From NCBI RefSeq assembly GCF_037975245.1, contig NC_092565.1, positions 16,149,499-16,213,498 of the forward strand: a DNA stretch of 64,000 nucleotides, read 5' to 3'. A program made the translations under genes and the position numbers. Shown here piece by piece: positions 1-12,500 of the stretch. The DNA is from Apostichopus japonicus. Lineage: Eukaryota; Echinodermata; Holothuroidea; Aspidochirotida; Stichopodidae. Position 1 is the stretch's first letter, and the number at the start of each line of letters is the position of its first letter. Below the pieces are notes generated by a model, which had not been told where the DNA came from, did not search any database, and was given only the letters and a program-made list of their open reading frames with translations.

Positions 1-297
1 GAAAGCAAGGGAATAGTCGTGGCAACAAAAACACATAAATGCAATATGATATAGAAATATGAAAGTGAACGTATGTCAGTTATCAGACTAATAGCACCAT
101 CAATAAACATTGGTGTCAAAGAAACAAACTTACAGATTCATTTATAAGCACTGCCTTCTGAGTGCTTGTTGCAGAATAACATTACACTTGAAGCACTGAT
201 ATAAGCTGATGGGTAGCTAGGGTTAGAATTACATTACACTCACTAGAACATTTAATAAAATTCCCAAAACACCAGAAACACAATCGGATGAACTCAC

Positions 298-520
298 CCG
301 AATAGTATATATTTTCTCATGTTCTTTAAGACAAGATTGCCGTCAGGATCAGATACGTCTAGACATTTCATCTCATTTCATCTTCACATACCAAAGAGCA
401 GAAACAACTGCATGGTTACACTCACCTGGATATTTTAGGGTTAGTCCCCTCCCCCCCCAAACTTACTAGATTAACCAGGGCATTTTTAATGATTGTTCAA
501 GTCCCAAACCACAACAACAA
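298..520 (-). repeat. Two decayed partial copies of the 3' end of WDR11 exon 13
   Basis: Read on the minus strand, about 426-520 contains TTTGGGACTTGAA-AAT (as in the exon), then unrelated sequence and AAAATxTCCAG|GTGAG, the exon's donor. A second patch at about 298-350 reads GATCCTGACGGCAAT...CTTAAAGAAC and ends at GTGAGT, resembling the DPDG...DLKN end of the exon. Both are interrupted or frame-shifted, so they look like relics of local duplication in the downstream intron rather than exons. The similarity is short and judged by eye. Confidence 0.4.
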
Positions 521-593
521 CAAGTTCACCTTCAATCTCAAAAGAACATCATAATCTTTAGTCCCCAAAGTAAGACAATTACGTAAACCTCAC

Positions 594-837
594 CTGGACA
601 TTTTATTCTTCAAGTCCCAAACACCAATCACACCATCGGGATCGGCCATCACGATCATCTCTCCCTTCCATGCCATACAGGCGATGTAGTTCAGGCCATT
701 ATTGGCCGGTAGACGAGACCCTTCCTTGATGGTGGTGTTCTCGATAACAAAATGGTGCAACGGACCACTAGCTTCAGCAAACACAAAATGCTCTTTGGTC
801 AGTACAGGCAAACCGATGCGGGTGTCGCTATTGCTCT
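594..837 (-). CDS. WDR11: WDR11 coding exon 13 (last in window)
   Basis: 244 nt, CCCAG acceptor and GTGAGG donor. Encodes TKEHFVFAEASGPLHHFVIE, then RLPANNGLNYIACMAWKGEM and DPDGVIGVWDLKNKMSR. Matches human REHFVFTD..GQVYHLTVE, ITCIAWKGD and FWDLKGRVSRG. The next exon (human GIPTHRSWVRKIRF region) is not in 1-593 and must lie beyond the left edge. Confidence 0.95.
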
Positions 838-3800
838 CTGGGGGTTGAAATGTTTGTGATTATTATTTCGAAGAATCGGAAATACTATGAATCTGTAGTG
901 CTCCCTGATACCGACCTAATCAGTTTTTACTGTCCTTTGATGATGAAACTAAAGCAAACATTTAATTCACTGTTCTTTGTTTTGTACAAAAGAATTAAAA
1001 GGGAGAGGAAGGATTCTTTATCAAACTCCTAAGAGGTAACAAGTTGTAGAATCTAGCTAGACCAGTGAAAATGGTTGGAGTCCTGATTTGGGATTCAGAC
1101 CTAAGGCCTCTTGCTTCAAAACGAAAGTACAAAGCGACGGGTATTTGGACTGCAATGTATTCTTGTCCAGTATTCCAAAACCAGTAAAAATGGGGTTGTA
1201 CTTTTCATCAGCATGGAACACAAACCATCAATCATGCAATATGTAAGAAACTTGGAATTTATTTATTAAGATATCCTGTCTAAGTACCTGAAGCTGGTAG
1301 CATACTCTGTAATCCAGCTGTCTCCAGATGAGGGGTGCTACCAAAGAGGTCAGTGTTGATAGATTTCTTCTTCACCGTCGGAGACCATTCCTATCAAACA
1401 AAAGAACAGCTTAATGATCAGAACTGCTCAACTCCTTCAGTTTTGTTCCAACTTTAATAGGTACTTCTTTATTGTTGCCTGTCAAACACCAGGTTTGTAA
1501 TAATATGGTTCGTCACAGAAATTCCATTTTGCTGCTAATTGTCTCGCTCATTTTTTTCGATAGTAACATTTTAAATATAAAGCCCGATATATATTTAAAT
1601 GGGAGGAACTCACCAAAGCCGAAATTGGAGGAAAACTTTTCTTCATTTCTCTCAGCAGGGTATAAGTCCTAAGGTCCCAAATTTCAAATGGTTTTTCCTT
1701 AAATGTAATGATTATGTACTGTCTGTTAATGAGAACAAGAACATAAGATAATGGTTACTATGACATATTGATACTTCCTAGCTATTGATTTGATGTGGGT
1801 TCCTTGAATATTAACAAATTTGTGCTGCTTTGTGGAAAGCAAAGTAAGTAGATATTGGAATTTTATTACCATTCAGAAGAACAAATGAGAGTTGCTTTTA
1901 TTTCCCTGAGTGATCGTAAATGTTTATATGTGAAGAGGACAAACAATAAATGAGTAGATCATCATACTTGCTATTTATTAATAATATTACACAAGTAATT
2001 AATTTGCCCAAATGATGTCGACATAAAGACACAACTTTAAGATCACACATGTTTAAGTACAAATACAAAGAGATCACAGTAATACAGGATCACACAGAGA
2101 AAAATATCATGCTCTGTTATCTTTGTGAGCAAAAATTGGCTCTCAGAATGAAAAAATATACAACTTTTTGAAAATTTTAGCCATAATTTGCTTTTTTTTT
2201 ACTTTTTGTACATTTTAGGGACATTATTTTTCTGCTATTAGTAAGACAATGAGATTCTCAATGCCTCTCTTTGTTTTCTTGTCGTTAGTAGACTTACTTG
2301 AGATGTGACACTTTAGCTGCTTCTATTGGGGGTTCTTCTCCTTTGTTTTCTCTCAGGTGAGTGGCCTGGCCCGTCTGTAAGTCCAATACCAAGACTTCAT
2401 TTCGAACTAAACCTGAGGAACCAGGATTGGGATGGCTGAATGACAGAAAGCAACTTAAGCTCAACCACTCTATACCTCTAGATGGAAGAAAGAAAAAAAA
2501 CAAGACCAAATGAGAGAAACGAGTAGAAAAAAGGACTAAGTCTTAAATTAAACAGTATCACAGTCTCACTTAACATCAGTATGTAATGGGAGTATCCTCC
2601 CTAAAGACTTGCATCAGGTAATGTGTCCTTCTGCAATATCTAAGGTTCATGAAGGAAAAAAAGAGAAGGGAAATCCACCAGATATACTCACTCCCACTGA
2701 TTTAATGAATTAATCAAGTCATGCTGGATACTTGAAGCAAGTAAACGAAAGCTAAAAATTCCTTAATATTAATAATAATCATAATAAATGAGACTTATAT
2801 AGGGCCAAATCAGAAGACAAAAGTCACTACTCAAGGCTCTTTACAAAGAAAGCAGATTAATTTACAAAAGAACAAGTGAAAAGATGGGTAAGCTTTATGT
2901 ATAGAGTGCCGAGTGGTCATTATGTCTTCCACAGTGGCAAATGTGTCACCTGTAAAACCTTTTCATTAATGGAATTGTTTGCTACTGTAGATTTCAAGAT
3001 TGTTTTGCTATGAAAAAATCAGTTACACTCAGTCCCACTGGCAAGATCAACTACTCATGGCTTGCTATATATATATCAAGCTCAATGATAAAATCAGTCA
3101 ACACCAAAAAGAATTCTGATTAAAGCTCAAATGCCAAATAATTATTTGACTTAGGCTGTGTCGTGTGCTCAGTTTGCAAATTCTTGCTGATGCAAATTTG
3201 TCCTCCTTGGTAGAGGGGGAAGGGGAAGAGGGAGGGAGGGAATATAGGATCTGGCTCCATTCTTTCTGGCTGCTTTTTTTAACAAAGCTCTAAGAAAGAT
3301 CAAACCATAGTTAATCATCGATGAAGAAGTTGAAAATGAAGTCTTCAAGTCAGCATGATCGTTCATCTCTGTAACTCTATGTGCAATTTGTTATTAGAAT
3401 TGATTCCATGTGTGAGCTCGATTATGTGCAATTTGTTATTAGAATTGATTCCATAGGTGAGCTTGATGATGTCTTCTCTACATTTGACGTTAACTGTGGT
3501 TAATGACATTGCAGAATAACATCTTCATTCTTGTACTATTTACTGCTATTGTATTACCTTACACACGAAGTATGGATATTGTACTCTCTGTAAGGGGTGC
3601 CAGACAGCAGAGTAAAAACCTGCACCATACCAGAGGTAGTCCCTGCGGAATAAAACAAAACAACGATAAATAGACAGAAACAAAGTTGTACAGCAATACA
3701 ACAACATGCAATGTATCAGTCTGAATTAGTGTAGCAATGATGTAGTCACAAACACTTCCTAGTACTGTCTAACTAAATAACGACATTAGGACATCAGCAG

Positions 3801-6498
3801 TATAAAGGTACTGTATTGAAGTAACAGTGAATGGCGCAAGAGATTACATAAGCAGCATTTGCTGCAAAATCGCTATACTTTTTGCAAGTGATGCCTTGGT
3901 TTCACTGTTCTATCTGGCAGCAGTGAATAATACTGACATAAATATAAGAATAATACTGACATAAATATAAAAAAAATGTACATGAAACTATTCCTGATGA
4001 GAAGCGTCTAAGCAGGGACAATGCTGTAGATCTCCCAGCGGTCCGGATGATTTAAAGGGAGTGAAGACTCGCGCACAAAGAAAAGTCTCATGCCGGTTAT
4101 CTGACCTAGTTTCGAATGATGTGTAACAGAAGTGTTAAACACCACCATCGATCCCAGAAAATACACACACAGATTGCTACCATCGGTAATTAAACGCTAG
4201 TGTACAGTCAGTACATACAGCTACGGTCAATACTCACAACACAGTGTACATAGCAGCTATGGACATCTCAGGTCTAGATAAAAGATAACAAGGTCTGCAT
4301 TTTGTAGCAAGAAGAAGAAAATTTCACTTGCAAGCAACGGAAAGTTAACTTTTTCAGAGCGCGGCACACGGTTTGGGGCAAGTCTTCAATGCCTTTAATT
4401 ACACACGTACTTAAGGCCCATTAAGGCCAAGAAACATAAACCATGATCTAAGTCTTCAACAGATGTTCTAATATATGGAAAGTCACTTTATGGCATTTTG
4501 TCACAACAGATAATCTTTTTTCTATTTGTACGTTATCTCCACTGCCCGAGAGTGAGCTGAAACCAGTTTTTGTACAGCGAAAAGAAAAAAAAAGTCCATT
4601 CACTGTACTATACAATGACATATTTTTGCATGCTCACGGCCAATGATGCGTTCGTTATTGCAATTTTGTTAAGCAATCAACTTCAGCCACTAGAATTATC
4701 CCTTTTACTAAAAATATCAAGGAATTACTCATTCTTAACAAAGAGAAAGGTAACCAGAAGGAATATGGCCAATAAAACTCACCAACTGCAAGCAGTGGCT
4801 TGTAAATATGAAAGTTCTTGGTAGTCAATGGTGGACACATCTTCACCACGGTCGGCATCAACGAAACCCCGCTGACAAACCCTGTGAGAACAAACTTTAG
4901 AGAGACGCTTCTTCCAGATACTGTTTGATTCGGAGTCCCTGATCGATCGGAAGACTGTATGAGATCGCATATCGACATTTTAGGAGTTGGCAAGTTCTTC
5001 AAATTTTGGTCCAAATTGGCCCCTAGAGGTGGCAAGAATTCAAAGTCACCGTTTGACGGGAGACTTCCTCCGGGAGGTGAATAGAGAGGGGAAGAGGATA
5101 GTTGAGATAAAGATTTGGATGAGCCAGGTCTCTGAGCATGTTCCACCGTGATCAGAGACCAACACAGGATCCTACCGTCGCTCATCAGAAGGGCTGCCTC
5201 CGACTCGGTGACCGGCGAAACCGAGAATCCAAACGTCTTCATGTGTTTCGTGACTCGTAGTGGGTCCGATTGACATTTGAGGTCGTAAGAAATTTCCATA
5301 TCTGAGGGGATTGCATCGCCAGCTGTGGATTAATTACAAAAATGAAATAAAGGAAATAGGTTGTTAATAATAACTTTCAAAATCCTGTTAAGCATTGTGT
5401 CTCTTTAATTATTGAACATCTTGTAATATAACGCGAGTCAACATGGACCAATTGTAAATCACGGTAACAGAAAACTTCTACACTGATATAGAAAGAGTTC
5501 ACTTGAGGGTCAAGTGGCAAGTCCTCATCAGTTAAGATTCCAAAGTAAGATCTCTGATAACTGGACGAAACCTCCGTAAAACTTAAAAGGAATTATGATA
5601 TCCATTGTAACAATGACTTGACTACTCATTTTCCAGTCATCAGCCATTTGATTCAAGACAGAACGTTTTGCTACTCACAGTGGAGATTAAGGATCTGTGA
5701 CATCTCTTGTTACAACGACTTGACTACTTCTAGTTTTGAAGTCGTCAACTGTTTCATTTGACGCAGATCACATTTTGACCCATTAGTTGAAAATATTTAT
5801 TTCATAGTGTCATGTGCAAACTCTGCCTAATGTCATTTACTCCTAGAGCAATTTGATACCATCTAAACACTGTGCCTTATCAGGTCTGTAATCTTTCCTT
5901 TAATAAATGGATAAAGTATGTGACCTGTCAAGAGTCCATATTCTAACCTTGAATTGTCCCGGTTTTCTTGTACATTCTGACACTGATTGTTCCATTTTCA
6001 TGCAAGCACATCAGCATGTCCCTATGTCTGACAAAGGTCAAAAGACCAAAGTAAAAATACATTTAGTGTGAACATTAATTATTCAAATCAAACATCTTAT
6101 TTCACGTGAAAATTAACAGGGTATCCATACTTAATCTTTCTATATATACAATATGACAAGGAAGGAAACATCAGTTTACAGTGTCTCAGTCCTAGGATGT
6201 CCATTGGTCTCCAATGAAAATGATAAACTACACAAAATGGAATCCAAAATCATAATACATTAACACATCTTAGACAACTGTAAAATTTTAACGAAATAAC
6301 AAATCATTCACAAATGATCATGATTGTCAATGTGCATCATCAATTTCTGTAAAATTTCACACAAAAGGAACTAAAATTTCACAACTTGGAAATCTTTTTA
6401 CATTATGAGCAGCCAAGAAAAAGTGTATAAGTAAAGCATCTTACTTCTACGATCATAATTGTACCTCCACCAGATAGATCCCCCCACACCCCCCCAAG

Positions 6499-6574
<76 letters not shown>

Positions 6575-9500
6575 CCTTCTGTATAACAAATCACATTGCA
6601 AATACAGAGGTAGATAATAGGACGAAACTCAAAAGAGACGGAGGGACTACCTTAGTGGATGAATATTGATGAAGGGACTGCCGCTTCTATCCATCGGAAT
6701 GGTCGTCACCGTCTGCCGGATCTCCAGATCCAGAACGAGAATTTCCCGAGCGTAGACGAGAACCAAGTGATGTCGCTGTGCTTTCAAGTAACAGAACTGA
6801 ATACATTCTTGCAGGCTTGTGTCTTGTTCTTCTGTTTGGCTATTGGAATTACTGAAATAACAGTGTCAAGAGAAACAGTTATGATATGTTGTTGTTAATA
6901 TAGATTTATGCGAGTTAGAGGAATGTCACAAGAGAAAGACAATTGTGATATTATTGTAAGAGAAAACCAGAATGGTGAGAACAATTTCCCTCCAAATTGT
7001 CTTTCGACAGAAAATGATCGTAGAGTTAGGTCGTAGATTCTGCCTAGGCTGGAATATTTCGCGAGAATGGTTTCTTTTTGCATTGTCGAAAATTTCTAAA
7101 CAGTGCAGCAAAGAATTTTGACAAGTCCAAAGGGTTTTCATGGAAAAAGCCTGATACTTGCAAAAGTACTACAACCACATCACATGTAGGGTTTCTGCAA
7201 CATTAGATGAGAGAGGAATTTGGTTTAGCAAAATCAGATTTTCTTTTTCCCCCCTCCACCTCCATGAAAGTGCAAGAAGGCGTCTATATTTATAGGCCAC
7301 ATTTAATTTCAAACCACTGAAATGTTTGTTAAATAAGGATGTAGTATTCAAACATTATGATCAAGTTGTCAAAACTGTAGTGTTTTATGGCAGTAAAATG
7401 AGCTCCGTCTAATACATACCCCATAAAATATCCAGCCTTTTATCAACTTTCATGTACAAAACCTGCACTGTTCATGGTTCAGCTGCAGTGGTTGGTTCCA
7501 GTATCACATTTAACGCTGCTGCTATGGTGTACTCATGTTTAAACGTTAAAACAATACCATCCCTTATTTATGAAAGATGGTAAGTTGAAAAGGGCAAGAG
7601 ATCAAACAAACCCTGGTTTGCTGTCTCCCACGATCATTCTGACTCTCTTAAAGGCTGTCCTTGCACCCCCGATGTTCTGTTTCTTTTCAGCAGTAGTTGT
7701 AGAAGCTGTCCCCTGTGGAGTTGACGTTGTAATGTAGAATTTCCTGCCATTACTGGATGGCGGCTTTGACAGGCTGAAATCGCTGATGAAAATGAGGGAG
7801 TCTTGGCCGAGCACTGTTAAAGGAAGTGTATAAATTGCATTTCACATTATTCTTACCGCATAAACATTCCATAATCAATATTTGCTTTGATCAGTTGTCT
7901 GAGTTATCATAAATGCATGTAACCTTTCCAATTGGTTGAAGGTTTTGGTATTTACTTTCCATCACAATACAGAGGGTTTAACCAGCCAACCATCACACAG
8001 GACCTAAACTTTGAAATCTATCTATCTATTCTTTTTTTTTAAACTCATCACAAAATGTGCAGAAGGCTTTTCAGTCCTGTAAATGGAGAATGATATCTTT
8101 ATTCTCTGTATCTAAAAGCTACAGATGTGTATGCCACCAAATGTTTTTACTTGATCTTTAAGAATTTGAATTTCTTCAGGGATTTAATCCAGTATCCTAA
8201 AGCAACGAACATACAATGCACGATGGTCAAATGGATCTGTTACTATACAAGTGCAAAGATGTGTATAGCACATAGAAATCGTAGTGCCTGATAAGAGACA
8301 ACTTACAAAGCCTTTAAAGCAACTATTACTTCACCAAAATCAAACACTCAATTCTTCGCAGCCATTCAGGAATGAACTATCTCCTAAATCTACCGTTTAC
8401 ATCGTCTCGGAGCCGAGAGTTCCTTTCGACGTCTCTACCTCGAAAGACTTACATGTCAAGTTGGAAGGCTCGAATGGATCGAAAGCAAGCGCTTGTAGAG
8501 AGTCTGTGAATGATTTCTTCCAGAGTTTTGTGCCTGTGTCCGCATTCCATAGGACCACCGAGTAAGGAGGATGGAGTGCCAGGAGGAGATCGTGAGATGC
8601 ATCTTGTGTTGATAGCCATTCCAAATCTAAGAAAGATGGGAAGATGATAGGAAAGCAGAAAAAAATAGGTCATTATTTTTATTAAAGTCTTTTTGACTTT
8701 GTATACCGAACAGATTCGCCATTCCGCACCAAGTTTGATTTCAGTGGATGAGTACTAAGGAAGGGCTGTGTCTACGTGGATACGATGAAATGTTCACACA
8801 AGATTGATGCAAATTACCAAGCATGAAAAAAATCTAGTGAATGTTACTGTATACCAATTATGTGGTTTGAAATGAAAATTTATGAACAGCAGCAAAGTTG
8901 ACTTAATGCCACAAAGGGCATCCATCTATGGCAATGCTCCACAACTTTTGGCTGGCCACTGCTTTTGAAATTTGCTTAGTGGAATTGTACATATAGGAAC
9001 TGTTCTCTCTGTAATTTCTGTCAATATGCAGGCAGAAGGGAAGAGTGCTTGTTTCTGGATGTTGTCATTTGTCAAGACAAGCACTAAATGGATATATTTA
9101 AAATTGATACTGTTTATTCCAGTTTAGAACTCTAGCAATGTATCAATGAAATGTAAAGTGACATACAAACCTCCAACTCCTTTAGTCCCTTCAGAGAACG
9201 AGGTTCTGGGACATCCGTTGGCCACGTCCCATATGATAATAAGACCATTGCTTTCAGCACTAGCTAGTCTTAACGTATAAGGAGACTGAATGGTATGGTG
9301 GTAGTGTTCCTTGGCCCATTTAACTTTAACTACATTGGTCCTGTGGTTGTCTAATGTTTGAAGTACCTGAAGAGATTATTAATACACAGATGTCAGAGTT
9401 TGAAATCAGTCAGTATACTTGCCAAATGCACAATTACATTTCAAGGACTGCAAAGAATATAATACATGCATCTTTTTTTCTGCCTGCTTGTGTGAAGCGT

Positions 9501-12500
9501 ATTCTAGTTATTGTCATTGTGAAGCGTATTCTAGTTATTGTCATTATGACGTCACCCATGGCTCGCGCATTGGTGGTTTGCGCTGTGGTGTGGCGGGATA
9601 TAAATCACGCACTATTAGAAGCGTATCTTTTGTTTTAAATGATTCGGGGTTGGAAGACAGCCAAACTGGTTCAAATTGGTTGAGTGCCCATTTGCATATG
9701 CTCATCTGCATATCAGGTCATTGTGAAGCGTATTCTAGTTATTGTCATTATGACGTCACCCATGGCTCGCGCATTGGTGGTTTGCGCTGTGGTGTGGCGG
9801 GATATAAATCACGCACTATTAGAAGCGTATCTTTTGTTTTAAATGATTCGGGGTTGGAAGACAGCCAAACTGGTTCAAATTGGTTGAGTGCCCATTTGCA
9901 TATGCTCATCTGCATATCAGGTTGGCACTCAACCAATCAAGAGTTTGGTAAGGGGTGAGTTAAAAGTTTACACCAATCGGGTTCAAGGGCAGAGCGTGTG
10001 CCCTGTGCAACGCGTCTTAATTTGTTATTTTGGAATCAGGGGTTTAAGGGTTTCTTAAAGATTTATCGAGGAGTTGAAGTTTATCTCCCGAAGTCTACAG
10101 ACGTAGAACAGTAGGCTCCGTAATTTATATTTACGTCTGTAGACTTCGGGCTCTTTACATTTTAATTATCTCAAGTTCCAAAGTTATAGTTTTATCCTGA
10201 ATCAATAAAAGAAGACATATATTATCCAGTACCCGCTTTTCCTGATTATTTCACGTTTCACGCTCGGATCTACGGTATCAGTGTAAGGCCGGGTTTACCG
10301 TTCCCGAACTACCCAAAAATAAGCCTTACATATTTGGTGGCAGCGGTTTAAGAACTGGAACACACCATCGAAAAATTATGGAACATTTTTGCAGCGGGAG
10401 AAAGATCATCGCAGGCAGACAGTAAACGAAGACGTTTTACTTATAATTCGCCTATTCTATGGTAAAACTTTTAACTTTTATAGCCCTACTAGTATTAAGG
10501 AACTTTTTGTATACCACCACCCATGTATATCGTCACTGCTACGCATACGGAGGGAATTAGGAAAATCAACGGTTGCTCCAACGGCAGATTGTCTATCGGA
10601 TGTCTGGTCACCTTTCCGCCGATGCCTATCCAGGTCCGTAGACGTTGATGTCGGAGTGCAGTACTTCTACCAAGTTTTTGTTTGTAGTTTAGATTATACT
10701 TTAGAATTTTTTTTATGTGCTTAGGAACGAAGATCAACCCATAAAAGTGTATTAGAAAATTAAATTAGGATTGAAACCAGATTTGGGAGTTAGCGACAAA
10801 TTTAGGTGTAGGCCCGACGTTAACGAAGCCTAACCAACGAGCCCAACACAACGGCGCCTGTCCTAACCATAACCAGTACCACTACTACCAGTACCAGAAC
10901 CAGTACCAGTTTTTTTACAAACTACTGTATTATACGATATATTACTGGAGTAAGTTGAATTATTTAGATGTTAAATAATATTCGTAATATTTTTAACCCT
11001 CGTTCCCACTTCGTTTTCACTCCCCTATGTTTGGTTATCTACCTGAAATTTTGAATTGTTAGAAACAATTTTCTTTAAAAGGCCAAATAGCCTAGTGTGG
11101 TCACAGATTATCCATTCTGGTACACATATGTTGAGTATAGACTGTTTACAGGCACCCCCAACTGGTATATATATTTTTAGGATATTGTATTTATTTTAAA
11201 CTGGTGAAACTGAATTTCATTGTTCTTCGCCAAAAACTTTATGCCTAGACGTAGAGGCTCCAGTTCTCGTAACACTATAAGGTCCCCACTGTTGGGTGAT
11301 ACTACCGAAATGATGGCACCACCCCATTATGATAACATTAGGGTTGAACTTCCCCCACCTTTTCTGGGTACAGGCCGTGAAGATTTTCACCTTTTCGTGC
11401 TCCTTTAGAGCCAATGATAGTCAACAAACCATTTGAGAGAGTTGCTGCTGATATAACTGAGTTACCCCTAACTACGAATGGCAATAGATATGTGTTGGTT
11501 GTAACTGATTACTTCACTAAATACATTAATATGTATGCCTTGCCAGATCAAACAGCAGAGACTGTTGCACAGTGTTTATTTGATAAGTATTTCTGCGAAC
11601 ATGGGATATCAGAAGTATTACACACTGACCAAGGTAAACAATTTGAATCCAAGTTGGTGCATAGATTGTGTAAACTAATGGGAATAGTGAAAACTCGTAC
11701 TAGTCCTTATCACCCACAATCAGATGGTCAGGTAGAAAGATTCAATCGAACACTTAAGAGTGAATTGAGTAAGAGATTATTCTCAACTGGTAACCAATGG
11801 GATAAGATGCTCAATCATATCGCTTTTTCCTATAATACTAGTGTCCATTCTAGCATTGGTTACTCACCATTCTTTCTGGTGAATGGCAGAGAAGCTCGTA
11901 TGCCCCTCGAGGTTATGTTTGGTGACACTCCAGTTGGTTACAGTTGTCATAGTAGCTATGGTGATTTTGTTGATGACATCACTAAACGTATGAAAGAAGC
12001 TAGTAAGATTGTTGGCCAAGAATTGGTGAAAGCTCAAGAAAAACAGGCTGATTATGTAGAGTTGAAGACTCGATTTCTACCTTATGTTGTTGGAGATTTA
12101 GTGTGGGTAAACGATCCAGCTAAGCAACGTGATAAGTTAGCCGCTCGATGGAAAGGTCCTCATAGAGTAATTAGAGTTATGAACAATGGTGTAACTTATC
12201 AATTACAAGATTTGAGTAAATCTTCCATTCCATCTAAAGTCATACATTATAACCGACTTAAGCCTTATGTTTCTCCCTATAGTTTAGAGGATGTAAATGA
12301 AAAGCTTATTCAGCCAAATCCGCCTAGTGTGGTTCAAGGGAATTATTTGCCAAATTTGTCCTTGGATGAATTTTATAGAAATTTACCATTTCACTTTGAG
12401 AGTAATCTAGATACGTCTGGAATTTCTCCTGAGTTGCAAGGTGGAAAACGTTTAGATAATAAAAGACTTACACGTTTAGGTAGGGAGGTAAAGCTGCCTA

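Larger units (their letters stand above)
9491..10330 (+). repeat. Left (5') LTR, 840 bp, with 204-bp internal tandem duplication
   Basis: Begins with two copies of a 27-bp unit (TGTGAAGCGTATTCTAG...). The segment 9518-9721 is repeated at 9722-9925, which explains why it is 204 bp longer than the right LTR. Each duplicated block carries a perfect TGACGTCA (9547-9554, 9751-9758), an ATTTGCAT octamer and a GATATAAATC TATA-like box. AATAAA lies at 10204-10209. The sequence after the LTR, TGGTGGCAGCGG, is the probable primer-binding site. Confidence 0.92.

Noticed and set aside
6398-6601. Poly-Ile-Tyr reading frames over AT microsatellites (also at 47941-48268 and 55667-55921)
   Set aside because: Pure products of dinucleotide repeats read as TAT-ATA; no splice context.
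9419-9958. 179-codon frame with an internal repeat
   Set aside because: It lies across the duplicated block of an LTR; the repeat in the peptide is simply the 204-bp DNA duplication.
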